64,000 nt of DNA from Kiloniella laminariae. Lineage in GTDB: Bacteria; Pseudomonadota; Alphaproteobacteria; Kiloniellales; Kiloniellaceae. The notes beneath the pieces are model-generated. The model was not told where the DNA came from, did not search any database, and saw only the letters and a program-made list of their open reading frames with translations. A program made the position numbers and the translations under genes. Where the stretch lies: positions 1 through 64,000 of the forward strand of contig NZ_JAPWGY010000003.1 of NCBI RefSeq assembly GCF_027214005.1, read 5' to 3'. Positions within the stretch are counted from its first letter, which is position 1. Every line of letters starts with the position of its first letter. This document shows, piece after piece, positions 45,465-54,504 of this stretch.

Positions 45465-46169
45465 ATGACCTTGAGCCTCGCCCGGGCTTTCTTCCCAGCC
45501 AGTTTCTTGAGACTTGCGATCATCACCACTGCTTTCGCCACCCTGTTTTCCTTTAATACAGCAAAAGCGGCAAGTGATGCTGAACAGCTGGTTGCCGCAT
45601 CCCGTTACAGCCTCGAAAAACTTCTGAGCAACCCCGATTATGCCAAGCTCAAGGAATTCGCTGGCAAGGCTCATGGCATTCTTATTATTCCCCAGCTGGT
45701 TAAAGCCGGGTTTTTTATCGGGGGCGAAGGTGGATCTGGCGTGCTGCTTGTCAAAGGTGCTGATGGTACCTGGAGCTATCCCGCTTTCTATACCTTGGCA
45801 GCGGGGAGTATCGGTTTGCAGATAGGCGGGGAAGTTTCAGAAGTCGTCTTTACCCTGATGAATGCCGGGGCAGTCGAAGCCATTCTTGACAGCGAAGTCA
45901 AATTTGGCGGGGATCTCAGTCTTGCAGTTGGCCCTTTTGGGGCCGGAGTGGAAGCTTCGACCACAGCCAATCTTGATGTTGACGTCTATGCTTTCTCCAG
46001 CTCGGTTGGTCTGTTTGGCGGCGGTGCCTTCGAAGGAGCCAAGCTCTTTACCCGTGAAAGTTATAACAGCAGTTATTACGGTGCCGGAGCTGCACCGCGG
46101 GGCATCACCATTGAACGGGCTTTCTCGAATAGCCACGCAGATAAACTGCGGGCAGCCCTGCCACAGTAG
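45465..46169 (+). CDS. Secreted SYLF-domain (Ysc84-type) lipid-binding protein
   Basis: A 234-residue protein with a signal peptide ending near AKA-AS. The SYLF domain begins at AEQLVAASRYSLEKLLS and includes GILIIPQLVKAGFFIGGEGGSGVLL and the FEGAKLF segment. In eukaryotes such domains bind phosphoinositides; bacterial roles are not established, but an envelope location is likely. I use the ATG at 45465, which has CAGGAGAA upstream; an earlier in-frame start at 45291 gives a 58-residue extension with no match. It converges on the CbiB-like gene. Confidence 0.88.
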   Translation: MTLSLARAFFPASFLRLAIITTAFATLFSFNTAKAASDAEQLVAASRYSLEKLLSNPDYAKLKEFAGKAHGILIIPQLVKAGFFIGGEGGSGVLLVKGADGTWSYPAFYTLAAGSIGLQIGGEVSEVVFTLMNAGAVEAILDSEVKFGGDLSLAVGPFGAGVEASTTANLDVDVYAFSSSVGLFGGGAFEGAKLFTRESYNSSYYGAGAAPRGITIERAFSNSHADKLRAALPQ

Positions 46170-46182
46170 ACATAACTCTATC

Positions 46183-46220
46183 TGGAGCAGCTCTTTCCAG
46201 TTATTGATAAAGCTGCTCCA
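46183..46220. terminator. Bidirectional terminator after the SYLF gene
   Basis: TGGAGCAGCT (46183-46192) pairs perfectly with AGCTGCTCCA (46211-46220) around an 18-base loop. It lies between convergent genes but lacks a long U-run, so strength is uncertain. Confidence 0.5.
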
Positions 46221-46243
46221 AACCAGATACGTACACTTGATCT

Positions 46244-47323
46244 TTAAAGGGCATACCGCAGCAGTACGACACCTGCGATCAGACCAACCGCCAGTATTCC
46301 CGAGATGATAACAATCAGGCTGGCTCTCTCCAGATCTTTGCGGCGATGCCCCTTCTCCGCCTTTTCCTCTCCAGGCTGATCCGGCTGGAAATTAAGCGCT
46401 CCACCCAAAGCAGCATCTGCAAGCCGATGGCTGCTCCAGCAGCGCCGGATGGCTTGACCTATGGCCGTGCCAGGAACGAAAAATGCAGCCAGAATAAACA
46501 AGAGCGCCGTTAAGGCATCAGGTAAAGCCATCAAGACATGATCCATTCCGGTAAAAGGCTTACCGAAATTCCGTTCGAGCGGCGCCTGAAGCTGCCGTTG
46601 TCGATAAAACCGCGTGCCCTGGTAAACCGCCTGCTGGACAAACAAGCCAGGCAAACCGAGTAAACCATACCAGAAAGCCGGGGCGACAAAGCCCTCGACA
46701 AAGCCGCGCGCCATGCCGCCAACAGCCGTTGCAGCCAACCCGCTCCCCTGGAGCCGTTCAAGGTCATTAATCCGGAACCAGCTGGACACAAGAGGATAGA
46801 GTTCGCCACGTACGGTGATCAGGCTATTCAACGCCAGAGCTTTTCGTACCCGGTTTAAACGGACCTGATGCGAACGATTGTCCAGACAAAGTGCAATCAG
46901 CACCACCTCGATCAACCAAAGAAATGGTGCATTGCGGCTAATAAAGGACAGTCCATACCCTGCCAGAGCTGCCAGACCGCCAAGAAGGAAAAGACTGGTC
47001 GCCCCGTTGACCAGTTGGGTGACAGCCCCCTGGCCCGGTTGTTTTTGTCCAGCCGCGCTGCTACGGGAGTTATTCAGTGCCCGATCAAGCCTGACAATGA
47101 CAAGCCCCATCACCTTGCGAGGACGGGGCAACCAGTCTTCCAGGCGCAAAATCCCGCCATAAAGAGCCTCTAGTCCAAAGGCAAAGAGCAGAAGAAACAG
47201 GGGTTCTGCTGAACCAAATACACCCGGCACCGTGATAACGTCCTCATAAAACAGAGCAAAGTTCTCTTGACCGATCATCGTCTGATTTTGGGTCAAGGGG
47301 AAGCCCGGACTTGCAAAAAGCAT
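46244..47323 (-). CDS. Divergent CbiB/CobD-like membrane protein
   Basis: A 359-residue membrane protein. The middle matches adenosylcobinamide-phosphate synthase CbiB: a GGMARGFVEGFVAPAFWYGLLGLPGLFVQQAVYQ-like segment and MDHVLMALPDALTALLFIL. The usual N-terminal DPxxxxHPVxxxG motif is degraded (here LYGGILRLEDWLPRPRKVMG). The last about 60 residues, with a charged stretch and one hydrophobic helix, are not typical. It may be a true CbiB that has drifted or a paralogue with a different role. It is 5 kb from cobT/cobS and is divergent from uraA. An ATG at 47278 is an alternative start. Confidence 0.6.
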   Translation of the reverse strand: MLFASPGFPLTQNQTMIGQENFALFYEDVITVPGVFGSAEPLFLLLFAFGLEALYGGILRLEDWLPRPRKVMGLVIVRLDRALNNSRSSAAGQKQPGQGAVTQLVNGATSLFLLGGLAALAGYGLSFISRNAPFLWLIEVVLIALCLDNRSHQVRLNRVRKALALNSLITVRGELYPLVSSWFRINDLERLQGSGLAATAVGGMARGFVEGFVAPAFWYGLLGLPGLFVQQAVYQGTRFYRQRQLQAPLERNFGKPFTGMDHVLMALPDALTALLFILAAFFVPGTAIGQAIRRCWSSHRLADAALGGALNFQPDQPGEEKAEKGHRRKDLERASLIVIISGILAVGLIAGVVLLRYAL

Positions 47324-47403
47324 CTGGATGGGTCAATTGATCCCCGATTAAAACGGCGGATTAAAATCCAGGACATAAATCGGGACCAATAACCGGGGAT
47401 CAC

Positions 47404-48756
47404 ATGACGAGTTCAAATACCACTATCGCTACCGGCGTAAATAACAATGCCGTGCTTGATGTAGAAGACAAACCTTCTGTTAAACTTTGGGGCCTGTTGA
47501 GCCTGCAACACCTCTGCGCCATGTTTGGGGCAACAGTACTTGTGCCCTATCTTGTTACCGGCGGTATTCTTGCCAATGATCCTGACGCAACAGGTTTAAG
47601 TACAGCCATTGCCCTGATTACGTCCGGTGGCGGGACCTTGCTTTATCTCTGCATCACCGGATTCCGGATTCCAGCCTATCTTGGATCATCCTTTGCCTTC
47701 ATCGCGCCGTTGATTTCTGCCGCCGTCGCCGCCGGGTTGCCCGGTGCAATGTTTGGTGCATTCTGTGCTGGTCTGGTTTATATCGCCGTTGCCATTCTCA
47801 TCCGCTTTTTTGGTGTAAGCTGGTTGATGAAAATCCTGCCGCCAGTCGTGGTCGGCCCTGTTATCATGGTTATTGGTCTCGGGCTGGCTCCTATCGCCAT
47901 TGGTATGGCAACCAAGGGAGCAGGCGATGACTACAGTGCACTCAACCTCTCGGTTGCGCTCTTCACCCTGGTGATGACGCTTCTCTTTTCTCTCGCCTTC
48001 AAGGGGATTTTCAGCATCATTCCCATTCTGCTGGGTATTATCTGCGGGTATATTCTCGCATTGACCCTTGGCATGGTAAACCTCTCGCCAATAGCCTCAA
48101 GCAACTGGATCGCCGTTCCGGACTTTACTTTCTTCCCTGCTGTTTTTGCCGAAGGACTGCCCTGGTTTGTCCTGCCACTCCTGGTCCCCGTCGCGCTGGT
48201 GACTATTGCCGAACACATTGGTGATCAGATGGTGCTTTCCCGTGTTGTCGGCCGGAATTTTCTGCGTAAACCAGGGTTGGACAGATCACTTGCCGGCGAT
48301 GGAATTGCCACTCTCTTTGCCTCACTTCTTGGTGGCCCGCCCAATACGACTTACGGAGAAAACATCGGTGTTCTGGCCATTACCAGAATTTATTCTGTCT
48401 ATGTCATCGCAGGGGCTGCTGTCCTCGCCCTCTCGCTCGGTTTTATCGGCAAGATCTCTGCGCTGGTCAGTTCCATACCCGTCCCGGTAATGGGTGGAAT
48501 CGCCATCGCCCTGTTTGGTGTGATCGCCTCGTCAGGACTGCGGACGCTCATAGAAGGCAAGGTCGACCTCAATGAAAAACGCAATCTGCTGATCACTTCT
48601 GTTATTCTGGTGCTGGGTATTGGTGGGGCCGAGCTCCCGATTGGGCAGTGGGCAACGCTCTCCTCCATGGCCTTTGCAACGCTGGCCGGGATTACCATGC
48701 ATCTGATCCTTCCAGGAAAAGAGACCGCAGGAGACAGTGATAAATCACTCGGATAG
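47404..48756 (+). CDS. uraA: Uracil permease (NCS2/nucleobase:cation symporter)
   Basis: A 450-residue inner-membrane transporter with about 14 membrane segments. SLQHLCAMFGATVLVPYLV, YLGSSFAFIAPL, VALVTIAEHIGDQMVLSRVVGRNF and LLGGPPNTTYGENIGVLAIT are hallmarks of UraA, with the uracil-binding glutamates in AEHIGD and GEN. It imports uracil with protons. No pyrimidine gene is adjacent. A hairpin follows the stop. Confidence 0.92.
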   Translation: MTSSNTTIATGVNNNAVLDVEDKPSVKLWGLLSLQHLCAMFGATVLVPYLVTGGILANDPDATGLSTAIALITSGGGTLLYLCITGFRIPAYLGSSFAFIAPLISAAVAAGLPGAMFGAFCAGLVYIAVAILIRFFGVSWLMKILPPVVVGPVIMVIGLGLAPIAIGMATKGAGDDYSALNLSVALFTLVMTLLFSLAFKGIFSIIPILLGIICGYILALTLGMVNLSPIASSNWIAVPDFTFFPAVFAEGLPWFVLPLLVPVALVTIAEHIGDQMVLSRVVGRNFLRKPGLDRSLAGDGIATLFASLLGGPPNTTYGENIGVLAITRIYSVYVIAGAAVLALSLGFIGKISALVSSIPVPVMGGIAIALFGVIASSGLRTLIEGKVDLNEKRNLLITSVILVLGIGGAELPIGQWATLSSMAFATLAGITMHLILPGKETAGDSDKSLG

Positions 48757-48799
48757 CTTTTTTGGGGAGAACATCCCGGAAAAACTGCAGGATCTTAAT

Positions 48800-48835
48800 C
48801 GTGAGGCCGGACATAGGTTCGGCCTCACGTGCTTT
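48800..48835. terminator. Terminator between uraA and the DUF2244 gene
   Basis: CGTGAGGCCG (48800-48809) and CGGCCTCACG (48820-48829) form a perfect 10-pair stem around a 10-base loop, followed by TGCTTTT on the plus strand. It lies between convergent genes. Confidence 0.7.
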
Positions 48836-49383
48836 TAAAGCAGAGACGCCCCCGCTGGGTCTTGCAAAGGCAAAAGAGTTGCCTGTAAAGCCAAAGCCAG
48901 TTCTTCTCTTTCGCCAGGTGCCAAAAACTCTCCCAGCACGACACTGCGTCCATGTGAAGAAAGGATCAGCCGCCCTTCAGCGTTTTCAGAGCGATCAAAC
49001 GAAACTCTGAGCCAATAGGGCTGAAACCTCGTGCAACTGCGTGTCCCCCAGTGGCTGACTTTTGTGACGATCAGATCATCGGCAGTAACCTGTACGGTTT
49101 CATAACCGCTGCCAGAGCGATAACTCAGGCGAAAAGCAAAATAGACAAGGGCAACATCCAGACCGAGAAAACCAAGTACAGGCCAGGCTCCTGCCAGCAT
49201 GAACCCGGTTCCAGACAACACGACTGAGGCAATCACAAAACCCATCAGATAACGGAATCCTCGAGGACTCAGACTCCGGTTTGGCTGTAACAACGCCTGA
49301 AAGAGAACAGCTTCATTCCTGTTTTCCGCTGTTGCAGGTCCTCTACCTCCAGGGCCAGCATGACTCCAGTCTTTGGAAAGCAT
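48835..49383 (-). CDS. DUF2244 membrane protein
   Basis: A 182-residue protein. It begins with a short polar region, then NEAVLFQALLQPNRSLSPRGF, two adjacent hydrophobic helices (about residues 44-85) and a C-terminal beta-rich domain with YWLRVSFDR and LGEFLAPGEREELALAL. This matches the DUF2244 family common next to respiratory genes in alphaproteobacteria. The function is unknown. Confidence 0.85.
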   Translation of the reverse strand: MLSKDWSHAGPGGRGPATAENRNEAVLFQALLQPNRSLSPRGFRYLMGFVIASVVLSGTGFMLAGAWPVLGFLGLDVALVYFAFRLSYRSGSGYETVQVTADDLIVTKVSHWGTRSCTRFQPYWLRVSFDRSENAEGRLILSSHGRSVVLGEFLAPGEREELALALQATLLPLQDPAGASLL

Positions 49384-49577
49384 CTTGGTTCTACCCGGTT
49401 CACCTGGTCGTTCAGATTATAACTGAAACAATAACCGACTTCGCCCCTCGACAATAAATCATCATGATCAGGATCGCGAAACTGTGATCAGAGAGGGTCT
49501 GATTACCTCCCCCGATACACTTTCTGTAAGTCCGACCGTGAACCCGGGTTTACAGCAGCTTTGGGGCGTGACATCCG

Positions 49578-50105
49578 TCAGGGTCTTTGGCGCGCCAGCA
49601 ACAGGCTTCGGAAACAACTGCGTTTATCCATTGGCTGAACCGCCGCATTGCGCGCTTCAACATAGCTGGTCAGGGCATCATAAAACACCAGATCCAGCAC
49701 GCAGTCGGCAGCATTATATTGCCAAATTTCCGCGGGACTTTCCTGCCGAATAAGTTTTGGCGTGCCGAGCAACTCCTCAAGACCAGCAGCATCAAGTCCG
49801 ATCAGCTGTTCCGGATTGTCATCGACTTCCAGCTCCGGCTTAGCTTTTTCCGGAGGCAGGGACGCCAGTTCTTCCCCCTCTGGACCGATATCGCCCGTGA
49901 CCGATGTTTCTGCTTCTGCCTCTGGCTTACTCGATTTGCCATCAACACGACCTGTCTCCCCGGCAACAGACCCTTGCGTCCTGTCAACAGAGGTTGCAGG
50001 TGGAAGCTCGGTTATTTTGAGCACTCTGTTCGGTCTTGATTTTCCACAGGCCGATAAGCTGGTGAGAACAAGAAAAACAATCAGGATCTTGAAAGGATAA
50101 GTCAT
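49578..50105 (-). CDS. Lipoprotein of unknown function
   Basis: A 175-residue protein. The signal peptide ends in the lipobox LSAC (cysteine at residue 20), so it should be lipid-modified. A long acidic and proline-rich linker (about 25-100) follows. The C-terminal domain has LLGTPKLIRQESPAEIWQYNAADCVLDLVFY with two further cysteines, a SmpA/BamE-like arrangement known from alphaproteobacterial lipoproteins. It follows the EI24 gene by 16 bases on the same strand. Confidence 0.7.
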   Translation of the reverse strand: MTYPFKILIVFLVLTSLSACGKSRPNRVLKITELPPATSVDRTQGSVAGETGRVDGKSSKPEAEAETSVTGDIGPEGEELASLPPEKAKPELEVDDNPEQLIGLDAAGLEELLGTPKLIRQESPAEIWQYNAADCVLDLVFYDALTSYVEARNAAVQPMDKRSCFRSLLLARQRP

Positions 50106-50121
50106 GAGAAGGTTAATACCC

Positions 50122-50817
50122 TCATGCCTCTAGCTGCCGGAAGTTTTCGAAGCGATGAAGCATAAAAGCTGTCGCCCAGATTGGCATGACAATGTTCAGG
50201 ACAGGCACCGTCAGAAGGAAAGCCAGAACGAAACCAGCCAGAACGACCCGCCCACGATACTTCCGGCGAAGGGTTTTGACTTCTGCCAGCGCAAAGCGGC
50301 GCAAAGCAACCATTTCAAAATATTCCCGCCCCAGAAGGTAGCCGTTGATCACATAAAACAAAATCAGATTCACACCCGGCAGAAGATAAAGCGGCAAGGC
50401 AAGGATATTTACCAGCAAGGTAATTCCCAGAAAAGACAGACTTCCCCATATCGTCTCGCCCAAAGGCGGTTCCCGTCCGGCGTCAAGCTGTGGATAGTGT
50501 TTGCTTTCGACAGCCCGGGCGATGTCCTCGAGGAAAAAGGGAATAATGACCAACATAACGGAGGGGAAGAGCAGAAAGCTCAGGACCACGACGCCAAGCC
50601 AGGAGATCAGTTCGGCCCCCCAAACCAGAATGGATGTAAACCACCCACCTGATTCTGACCACTGTACAATCTGATCATCAAGCAAACCGACCGCGTATCC
50701 TGCAGCAATCCAGAGAAGAGCAAACACAACCAGAGAAGCTGCAGCAGAAATAAAGAACACGCGCCGGAAGGCGGGATCACCTGTCTGACCAAATGCTTTC
50801 GAAAGATCACTGAACAT
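50122..50817 (-). CDS. EI24/CysZ-like membrane protein
   Basis: A 231-residue inner-membrane protein with about five hydrophobic segments. FLFPSVMLVIIPFFLEDIARAVE and NGYLLGREYFEMVALRR match the EI24 (PF07264) family, which includes the sulfate transporter CysZ. No sulfur gene is nearby, so the substrate is open. I use the ATG at 50817, which has GGAAG eight bases upstream; an ATG at 50832 adds five residues. It is probably cotranscribed with the lipoprotein gene. Confidence 0.8.
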   Translation of the reverse strand: MFSDLSKAFGQTGDPAFRRVFFISAAASLVVFALLWIAAGYAVGLLDDQIVQWSESGGWFTSILVWGAELISWLGVVVLSFLLFPSVMLVIIPFFLEDIARAVESKHYPQLDAGREPPLGETIWGSLSFLGITLLVNILALPLYLLPGVNLILFYVINGYLLGREYFEMVALRRFALAEVKTLRRKYRGRVVLAGFVLAFLLTVPVLNIVMPIWATAFMLHRFENFRQLEA

Positions 50818-51147
50818 GAAGGCTGCTTCCATTTATTGAGAATTCAGATTTGGCGAGACCAGCCATACCAGAACAATACCCTGATTGGCCTCCCCCGGAT
50901 GCTTTCTTTTTTAATAAGGGGGAAACGCGACTTTTTCAAGACGCGATCCGGTAACCGAACGCCAACCGATTATCAAGGCCGGCCGACACTTCGGATCAAA
51001 CGGCACGCCCTTATCTTGCAGTCCCAATCAAACCGGGCGCTTATGTCGCAAGTACCGACGCAGTTGTGATGGAGAGAAACCATTGTTTTCCAGTTTCCTA
51101 CCCGTTAGAACAAAAGACAATCTCACCAATTCAACCACCCGCGGGAT
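50818..51147. other. Intergenic region, no gene supported
   Basis: This stretch separates the EI24 gene from the divergent Sco1 gene. I see no coding frame of quality. TCCCCC/GGGGGA arms (about 50898 and 50927) could pair weakly. A GCGC-N4-GTCGC segment near 51038 recalls the RegA site pattern but is too loose to call. Confidence 0.35.
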
Positions 51148-51768
51148 ATGCTCATGCCAACCAGTTTTCTATCACGCTCTGTATTTGTTATTGCCTTGGC
51201 CCTGATTGTTGCAGCAGCGGTCTTTCTGGGCATGAACTATCTCAACAAGTCTTCTTCAAATAATGCCCGGTCCCTGATTGGCGGCCCGTTCTCGCTGGTC
51301 ACCCATACCGGTAAAGCCGTTACGGAAAAAGATTTCGAGGGTAAATACATGCTGATTTACTTTGGCTATACCTTCTGTCCAGACGTCTGCCCAACCTCTT
51401 TGACCCTCTTGTCCGATGCAATGGATATTGTTGAAGCAAAGGATCCGGAGCTTGCCGGGCTTGTCGTCCCGGTTTTTATCACCGTGGATCCCGAAAGAGA
51501 TACCGTCTCGGCGCTCAAGGACTATGTAGGTCACTTTTATCCAACCATGGTTGGCTTGACCGGGAGTCTGGAACAGGTGTCTGCTGCAGCAAAGAGCTAT
51601 AAGGTGTTTTACCAAAAAGCAGAGGCCGAGGAATCAAGCGACTATCTGATGGATCACTCCTCCATCACCTATCTGATGGGTCCGGATGGTGTTTATGTGA
51701 AACATTATTCCCACGGCACCAATGGTGAAGTCATGGCCGCATCCCTGCTGGAGATCCTTAAGAAGTAA
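51148..51768 (+). CDS. SCO1/SenC family copper chaperone
   Basis: A 206-residue membrane-anchored periplasmic thioredoxin-fold protein. An N-terminal hydrophobic anchor (about residues 8-28) is followed by FGYTFCPDVCPTSLTLL, whose CxxxC binds copper, and DHSSITYLMGPDG, which supplies the histidine ligand. VDPERDTVSALKDYV is also conserved. It helps assemble the CuA centre of cytochrome c oxidase. No oxidase gene is in the window. Ribosome binding signals are weak; ATGs at 51148 and 51154 are both possible. Confidence 0.92.
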   Translation: MLMPTSFLSRSVFVIALALIVAAAVFLGMNYLNKSSSNNARSLIGGPFSLVTHTGKAVTEKDFEGKYMLIYFGYTFCPDVCPTSLTLLSDAMDIVEAKDPELAGLVVPVFITVDPERDTVSALKDYVGHFYPTMVGLTGSLEQVSAAAKSYKVFYQKAEAEESSDYLMDHSSITYLMGPDGVYVKHYSHGTNGEVMAASLLEILKK

Positions 51769-51783
51769 TACGGCAAGACCGTC

Positions 51784-51813
51784 CCGCAGGTTCTCTTGTC
51801 TGGGAACCTGCGG
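51784..51813. other. Strong hairpin between the Sco1 and YgjP-type genes
   Basis: CCGCAGGTTC (51784-51793) and GAACCTGCGG (51804-51813) form a perfect 10-pair stem with a 10-base loop. No U-run follows, so it may slow rather than stop transcription or protect the sco1 mRNA end. Confidence 0.4.
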
Positions 51814-51830
51814 AACGTTACTCTCTAGCC

Positions 51831-52553
51831 ATGGCAAAACAGAGTTCCTCACATCGAACCAGAATTAATGGAAAAGAGCTTGATGTCCGGATTCAATCCC
51901 ATCCGGCATCCCGCAAGCTATCCTTACGCCTGATCACCGGAGAAAATGCTGTAAAGGTGGTCTCGCCCCCGGACTATCCCCTTCAGGAGATCCTCGATTT
52001 TGTTTCACGCCAGCACGACTGGATTGCCCGCAGGCTAGAAAAACACCCCGAAATCCCCGCCTACCATCACGGCATGACAATTCCAATCCTGGGCAAGGAT
52101 CACAGGATCACCAGAATAGAGCCTGGTACCGCGGCAAACAGGAACAAGGGGGCAGCCTGGCTTGAATCTGAACAGCTTTTCATCAAATCTCATGAAGAGC
52201 ACCTCCCGCGTAGAGTCCGCGACTTTCTCAAAGAAGAAGTCAGGTATGAGATCAATCTTCGGGCCAGGGAAAAATCAGCAAAGATTGAAAAAAAAATTAC
52301 CGGCATACGGATCAAGGATACGACCAGTCGCTGGGGAAGCTGTTCATCAAGTGGCAATCTGAATTTTTCCTGGCGGCTTATATTTACCCCAGAAGCTGTT
52401 CTCGATTACGTGGTCGCCCACGAGGTTGCTCATCTTGTGCATATGAATCACAGCTCTGATTTCTGGGGTCTTGTTGATCAGCTAACCACAAGCCGGAAAA
52501 CGTCCCAACACTGGCTCAAACAACATGGTTCCCGATTGCTAGCCTATGGATAA
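51831..52553 (+). CDS. YgjP/DUF45-type metal-dependent hydrolase
   Basis: A 240-residue cytosolic protein. The zinc motif is YVVAHEVAHLVHMNHSSDFW (HExxH with a downstream histidine). TTSRWGSCSSSGNLNFSWRL directly before it is the signature of the DUF45/SprT-like peptidase family. The N-terminal half contains SRKLSLRLI. The natural substrate is unknown; some relatives are encoded beside restriction systems, but none is here. It lies 62 bases after the Sco1 gene and converges on the Sel1-type gene. Confidence 0.88.
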   Translation: MAKQSSSHRTRINGKELDVRIQSHPASRKLSLRLITGENAVKVVSPPDYPLQEILDFVSRQHDWIARRLEKHPEIPAYHHGMTIPILGKDHRITRIEPGTAANRNKGAAWLESEQLFIKSHEEHLPRRVRDFLKEEVRYEINLRAREKSAKIEKKITGIRIKDTTSRWGSCSSSGNLNFSWRLIFTPEAVLDYVVAHEVAHLVHMNHSSDFWGLVDQLTTSRKTSQHWLKQHGSRLLAYG

Positions 52554-52591
52554 CTTTGTAATCCCTGCTTTGTAACCCCGGTTTTTCCTGA

Positions 52592-54115
52592 TCAAGGCTC
52601 TCCGTAGACCTCGATTTCCACGATACGAAAATCGCCAGCATGGTTACCAATAAGCAGGCCATCGAAATCGCCCGCCAGTCTGGTATCAGTGACAGAAAAA
52701 AGCTTCTGATCATCCAGAACCACGTCCATCAAACCTTCTCGGTTCCGGTTGAATTCAAGACTGTGGCCAATACCGGTCAAGCTCTCTGCCAAGGCTATAG
52801 AACCGATTGTCTCCTGACCGCTGGAAGTTGTGGCGAGCAGCTCTATTCGACTTGTCGCTCCGGTCTGATAGGCCAGTTTATACCCATTAATGCGCGCGCC
52901 ACCCTGGTAAACACCTGTAACCAGGCGACCACCATCCAAAAGGCCATTCAGGTTAATTCTAACAGAAAAACTCCCTGGAATCGGGGATGCATTATAGATT
53001 TCTGCATAGCCGGTGTACTGCCCGACCCTCTCTTCAGGTTGAAGGGCTTTCGAAAAAATTCCCGAAAACAGTCCGACCGCTTTTTGAGTAGTACTTTTTT
53101 CCCCGGTGGATGTTTCCCCAGAAGAAGATGATGTACGAGGCACAGGAACAGAGGTAAAGAGGTAATCCCTGCTGCGGACCTCGAAATCTCCGGATTCAAC
53201 ACTCCATTCAGGGTTTTGGACAAAATCACCGTCAATAAAATTGTCGAAGAAAACCCGAAGGGACCATGGACGATCATATTCTTGAAGCAATGCCGAGATT
53301 CTTTGTTGGTAAACCTCTTCCGGCAAGGCTGTCTTACTACCATCGTTCACAAGTTTTCTAAGCTGATCCACCAGAATTTTCTCTTTGTCGACAGCTTCAA
53401 AAGTCGCCTTGGAAGAAGAAGGTACCTCTGTTTCAGAAGATATTTTCCCTTGATTTCGGCTGCGCAACTCATCCAGAAGAGCCCGCTGCACCAAACCATC
53501 TATTTCCAATCCGAAATCAGCCTGATAACTGCGAATAGCCTGCCGTGTCCTGTCCCCGGGCAGACCATCAAGAGGTCCCGGGTCATAGCCTAAAGCCTTT
53601 AACAGACTTTGAAGGGTTCGTTTTTCTTCCCGATCTAATGGTGTACTCTCGCCAGGGGGCGCAGACCAGACAAGAACCGGTTCATCTTCTGTGGTTGCAG
53701 CCGTATCCGTGTTCTTTGAACTTTTCCCTGCCTCGTCCAGGGTAACCGCTTTCCATTCCTGTGCCAGCTTTTGAGCCAGCGACACCTGCTCTGCTGTCAT
53801 TGCCGCAACAAGCTTGTCTCTCGCCCGGCCAGCTTCCCGGTCCCCCTGAGCTGCCGCCAGATTGAACCATTTATGAGCTTCGACATAATCCTGGGGCGCC
53901 CCGAAACCTTTGGAATAGACATAACCCAGCATGAATTGTGCATCCCGATGTCCAGTAGCAGCACTTGCTGAAAACCCTTGATATGCCACAGCATAATCAC
54001 CGTTTTCAAAATGCCCCATCGCCTCCTCAAAGTTCTGAGCACTTGCTGGGAAACTGACCAGTAGAATTCCCAGAATCATCACAGCCGTTGCACAGAGCTG
54101 GCGGAATGTCTTCAT
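52592..54115 (-). CDS. Secreted Sel1-repeat and peptidoglycan-binding domain protein
   Basis: A 507-residue protein with a signal peptide ending near ASA-QN. Residues about 28-110 hold Sel1/TPR-like repeats (YAVAYQGFSASAATGHRDAQ, VYSKGFGAPQDYVEAHKWF). Residues about 165-225 form a PG_binding_1 domain (LQSLLKALGYDPGPLDGLPG, TRQAIRSYQADFGLEIDG). The remaining 280 residues are not recognised; the last 130 look beta-rich and lectin-like. An envelope or cell-wall role is likely, no enzyme activity is evident. Confidence 0.75.
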   Translation of the reverse strand: MKTFRQLCATAVMILGILLVSFPASAQNFEEAMGHFENGDYAVAYQGFSASAATGHRDAQFMLGYVYSKGFGAPQDYVEAHKWFNLAAAQGDREAGRARDKLVAAMTAEQVSLAQKLAQEWKAVTLDEAGKSSKNTDTAATTEDEPVLVWSAPPGESTPLDREEKRTLQSLLKALGYDPGPLDGLPGDRTRQAIRSYQADFGLEIDGLVQRALLDELRSRNQGKISSETEVPSSSKATFEAVDKEKILVDQLRKLVNDGSKTALPEEVYQQRISALLQEYDRPWSLRVFFDNFIDGDFVQNPEWSVESGDFEVRSRDYLFTSVPVPRTSSSSGETSTGEKSTTQKAVGLFSGIFSKALQPEERVGQYTGYAEIYNASPIPGSFSVRINLNGLLDGGRLVTGVYQGGARINGYKLAYQTGATSRIELLATTSSGQETIGSIALAESLTGIGHSLEFNRNREGLMDVVLDDQKLFSVTDTRLAGDFDGLLIGNHAGDFRIVEIEVYGEP

Positions 54116-54214
54116 TTTTGATGCCTTACACTAAAAGCCGGACTTTATAAGATCTCGGTAGAGTTCTTCGTCAGTATAGACATTGGAATTTGTCAAAAAT
54201 GTGCTGCAGGTTCT

Positions 54215-54388
54215 TTAGCAGCATTCGTTATCCAGTAAGGTCACAACGGATACCCGGCGGTATTCCCAAGATTTGGAAAATAGTGTCTCCTTGATCAAGG
54301 AACCTTTGCACCGCAGAGACCGTGCAAAATCAGAATCAAAATCAGGACCCCAGACTTCATCAGAATCCTCAATACAGTCATTATTCAT
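54215..54388 (-). CDS. Possible small protein of 57 residues
   Basis: An ATG at 54388 opens a frame for 57 residues, ending at TAA (54217-54215). The peptide is acidic at the start (NNDCIEDSDEVWGPDFDSDF) and mixed later, with three cysteines beyond the first, two of them at the very end. GAGAAG lies seven bases before the start. It fills the gap of 390 bases between the Sel1-type gene and the Bcr-type gene. No family is recognised, and it could be a chance frame. Confidence 0.35.
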   Translation of the reverse strand: MNNDCIEDSDEVWGPDFDSDFARSLRCKGSLIKETLFSKSWEYRRVSVVTLLDNECC

Positions 54389-54504
54389 TGTTTTTCTTCT
54401 CGCAGAACCCCGATTTCACAAGAAATAAATGCATTTTCCCCAGTCGCAGACTATAACAACGCAAACACGACATTTTAAATTCCCATCCAGAAAGTACCCG
54501 GACC

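Noticed and set aside
51030-51060. RegA binding site before the Sco1 gene
   Set aside because: GCGC-N4-GTCGC is only a loose match to a degenerate consensus and cannot be supported alone.
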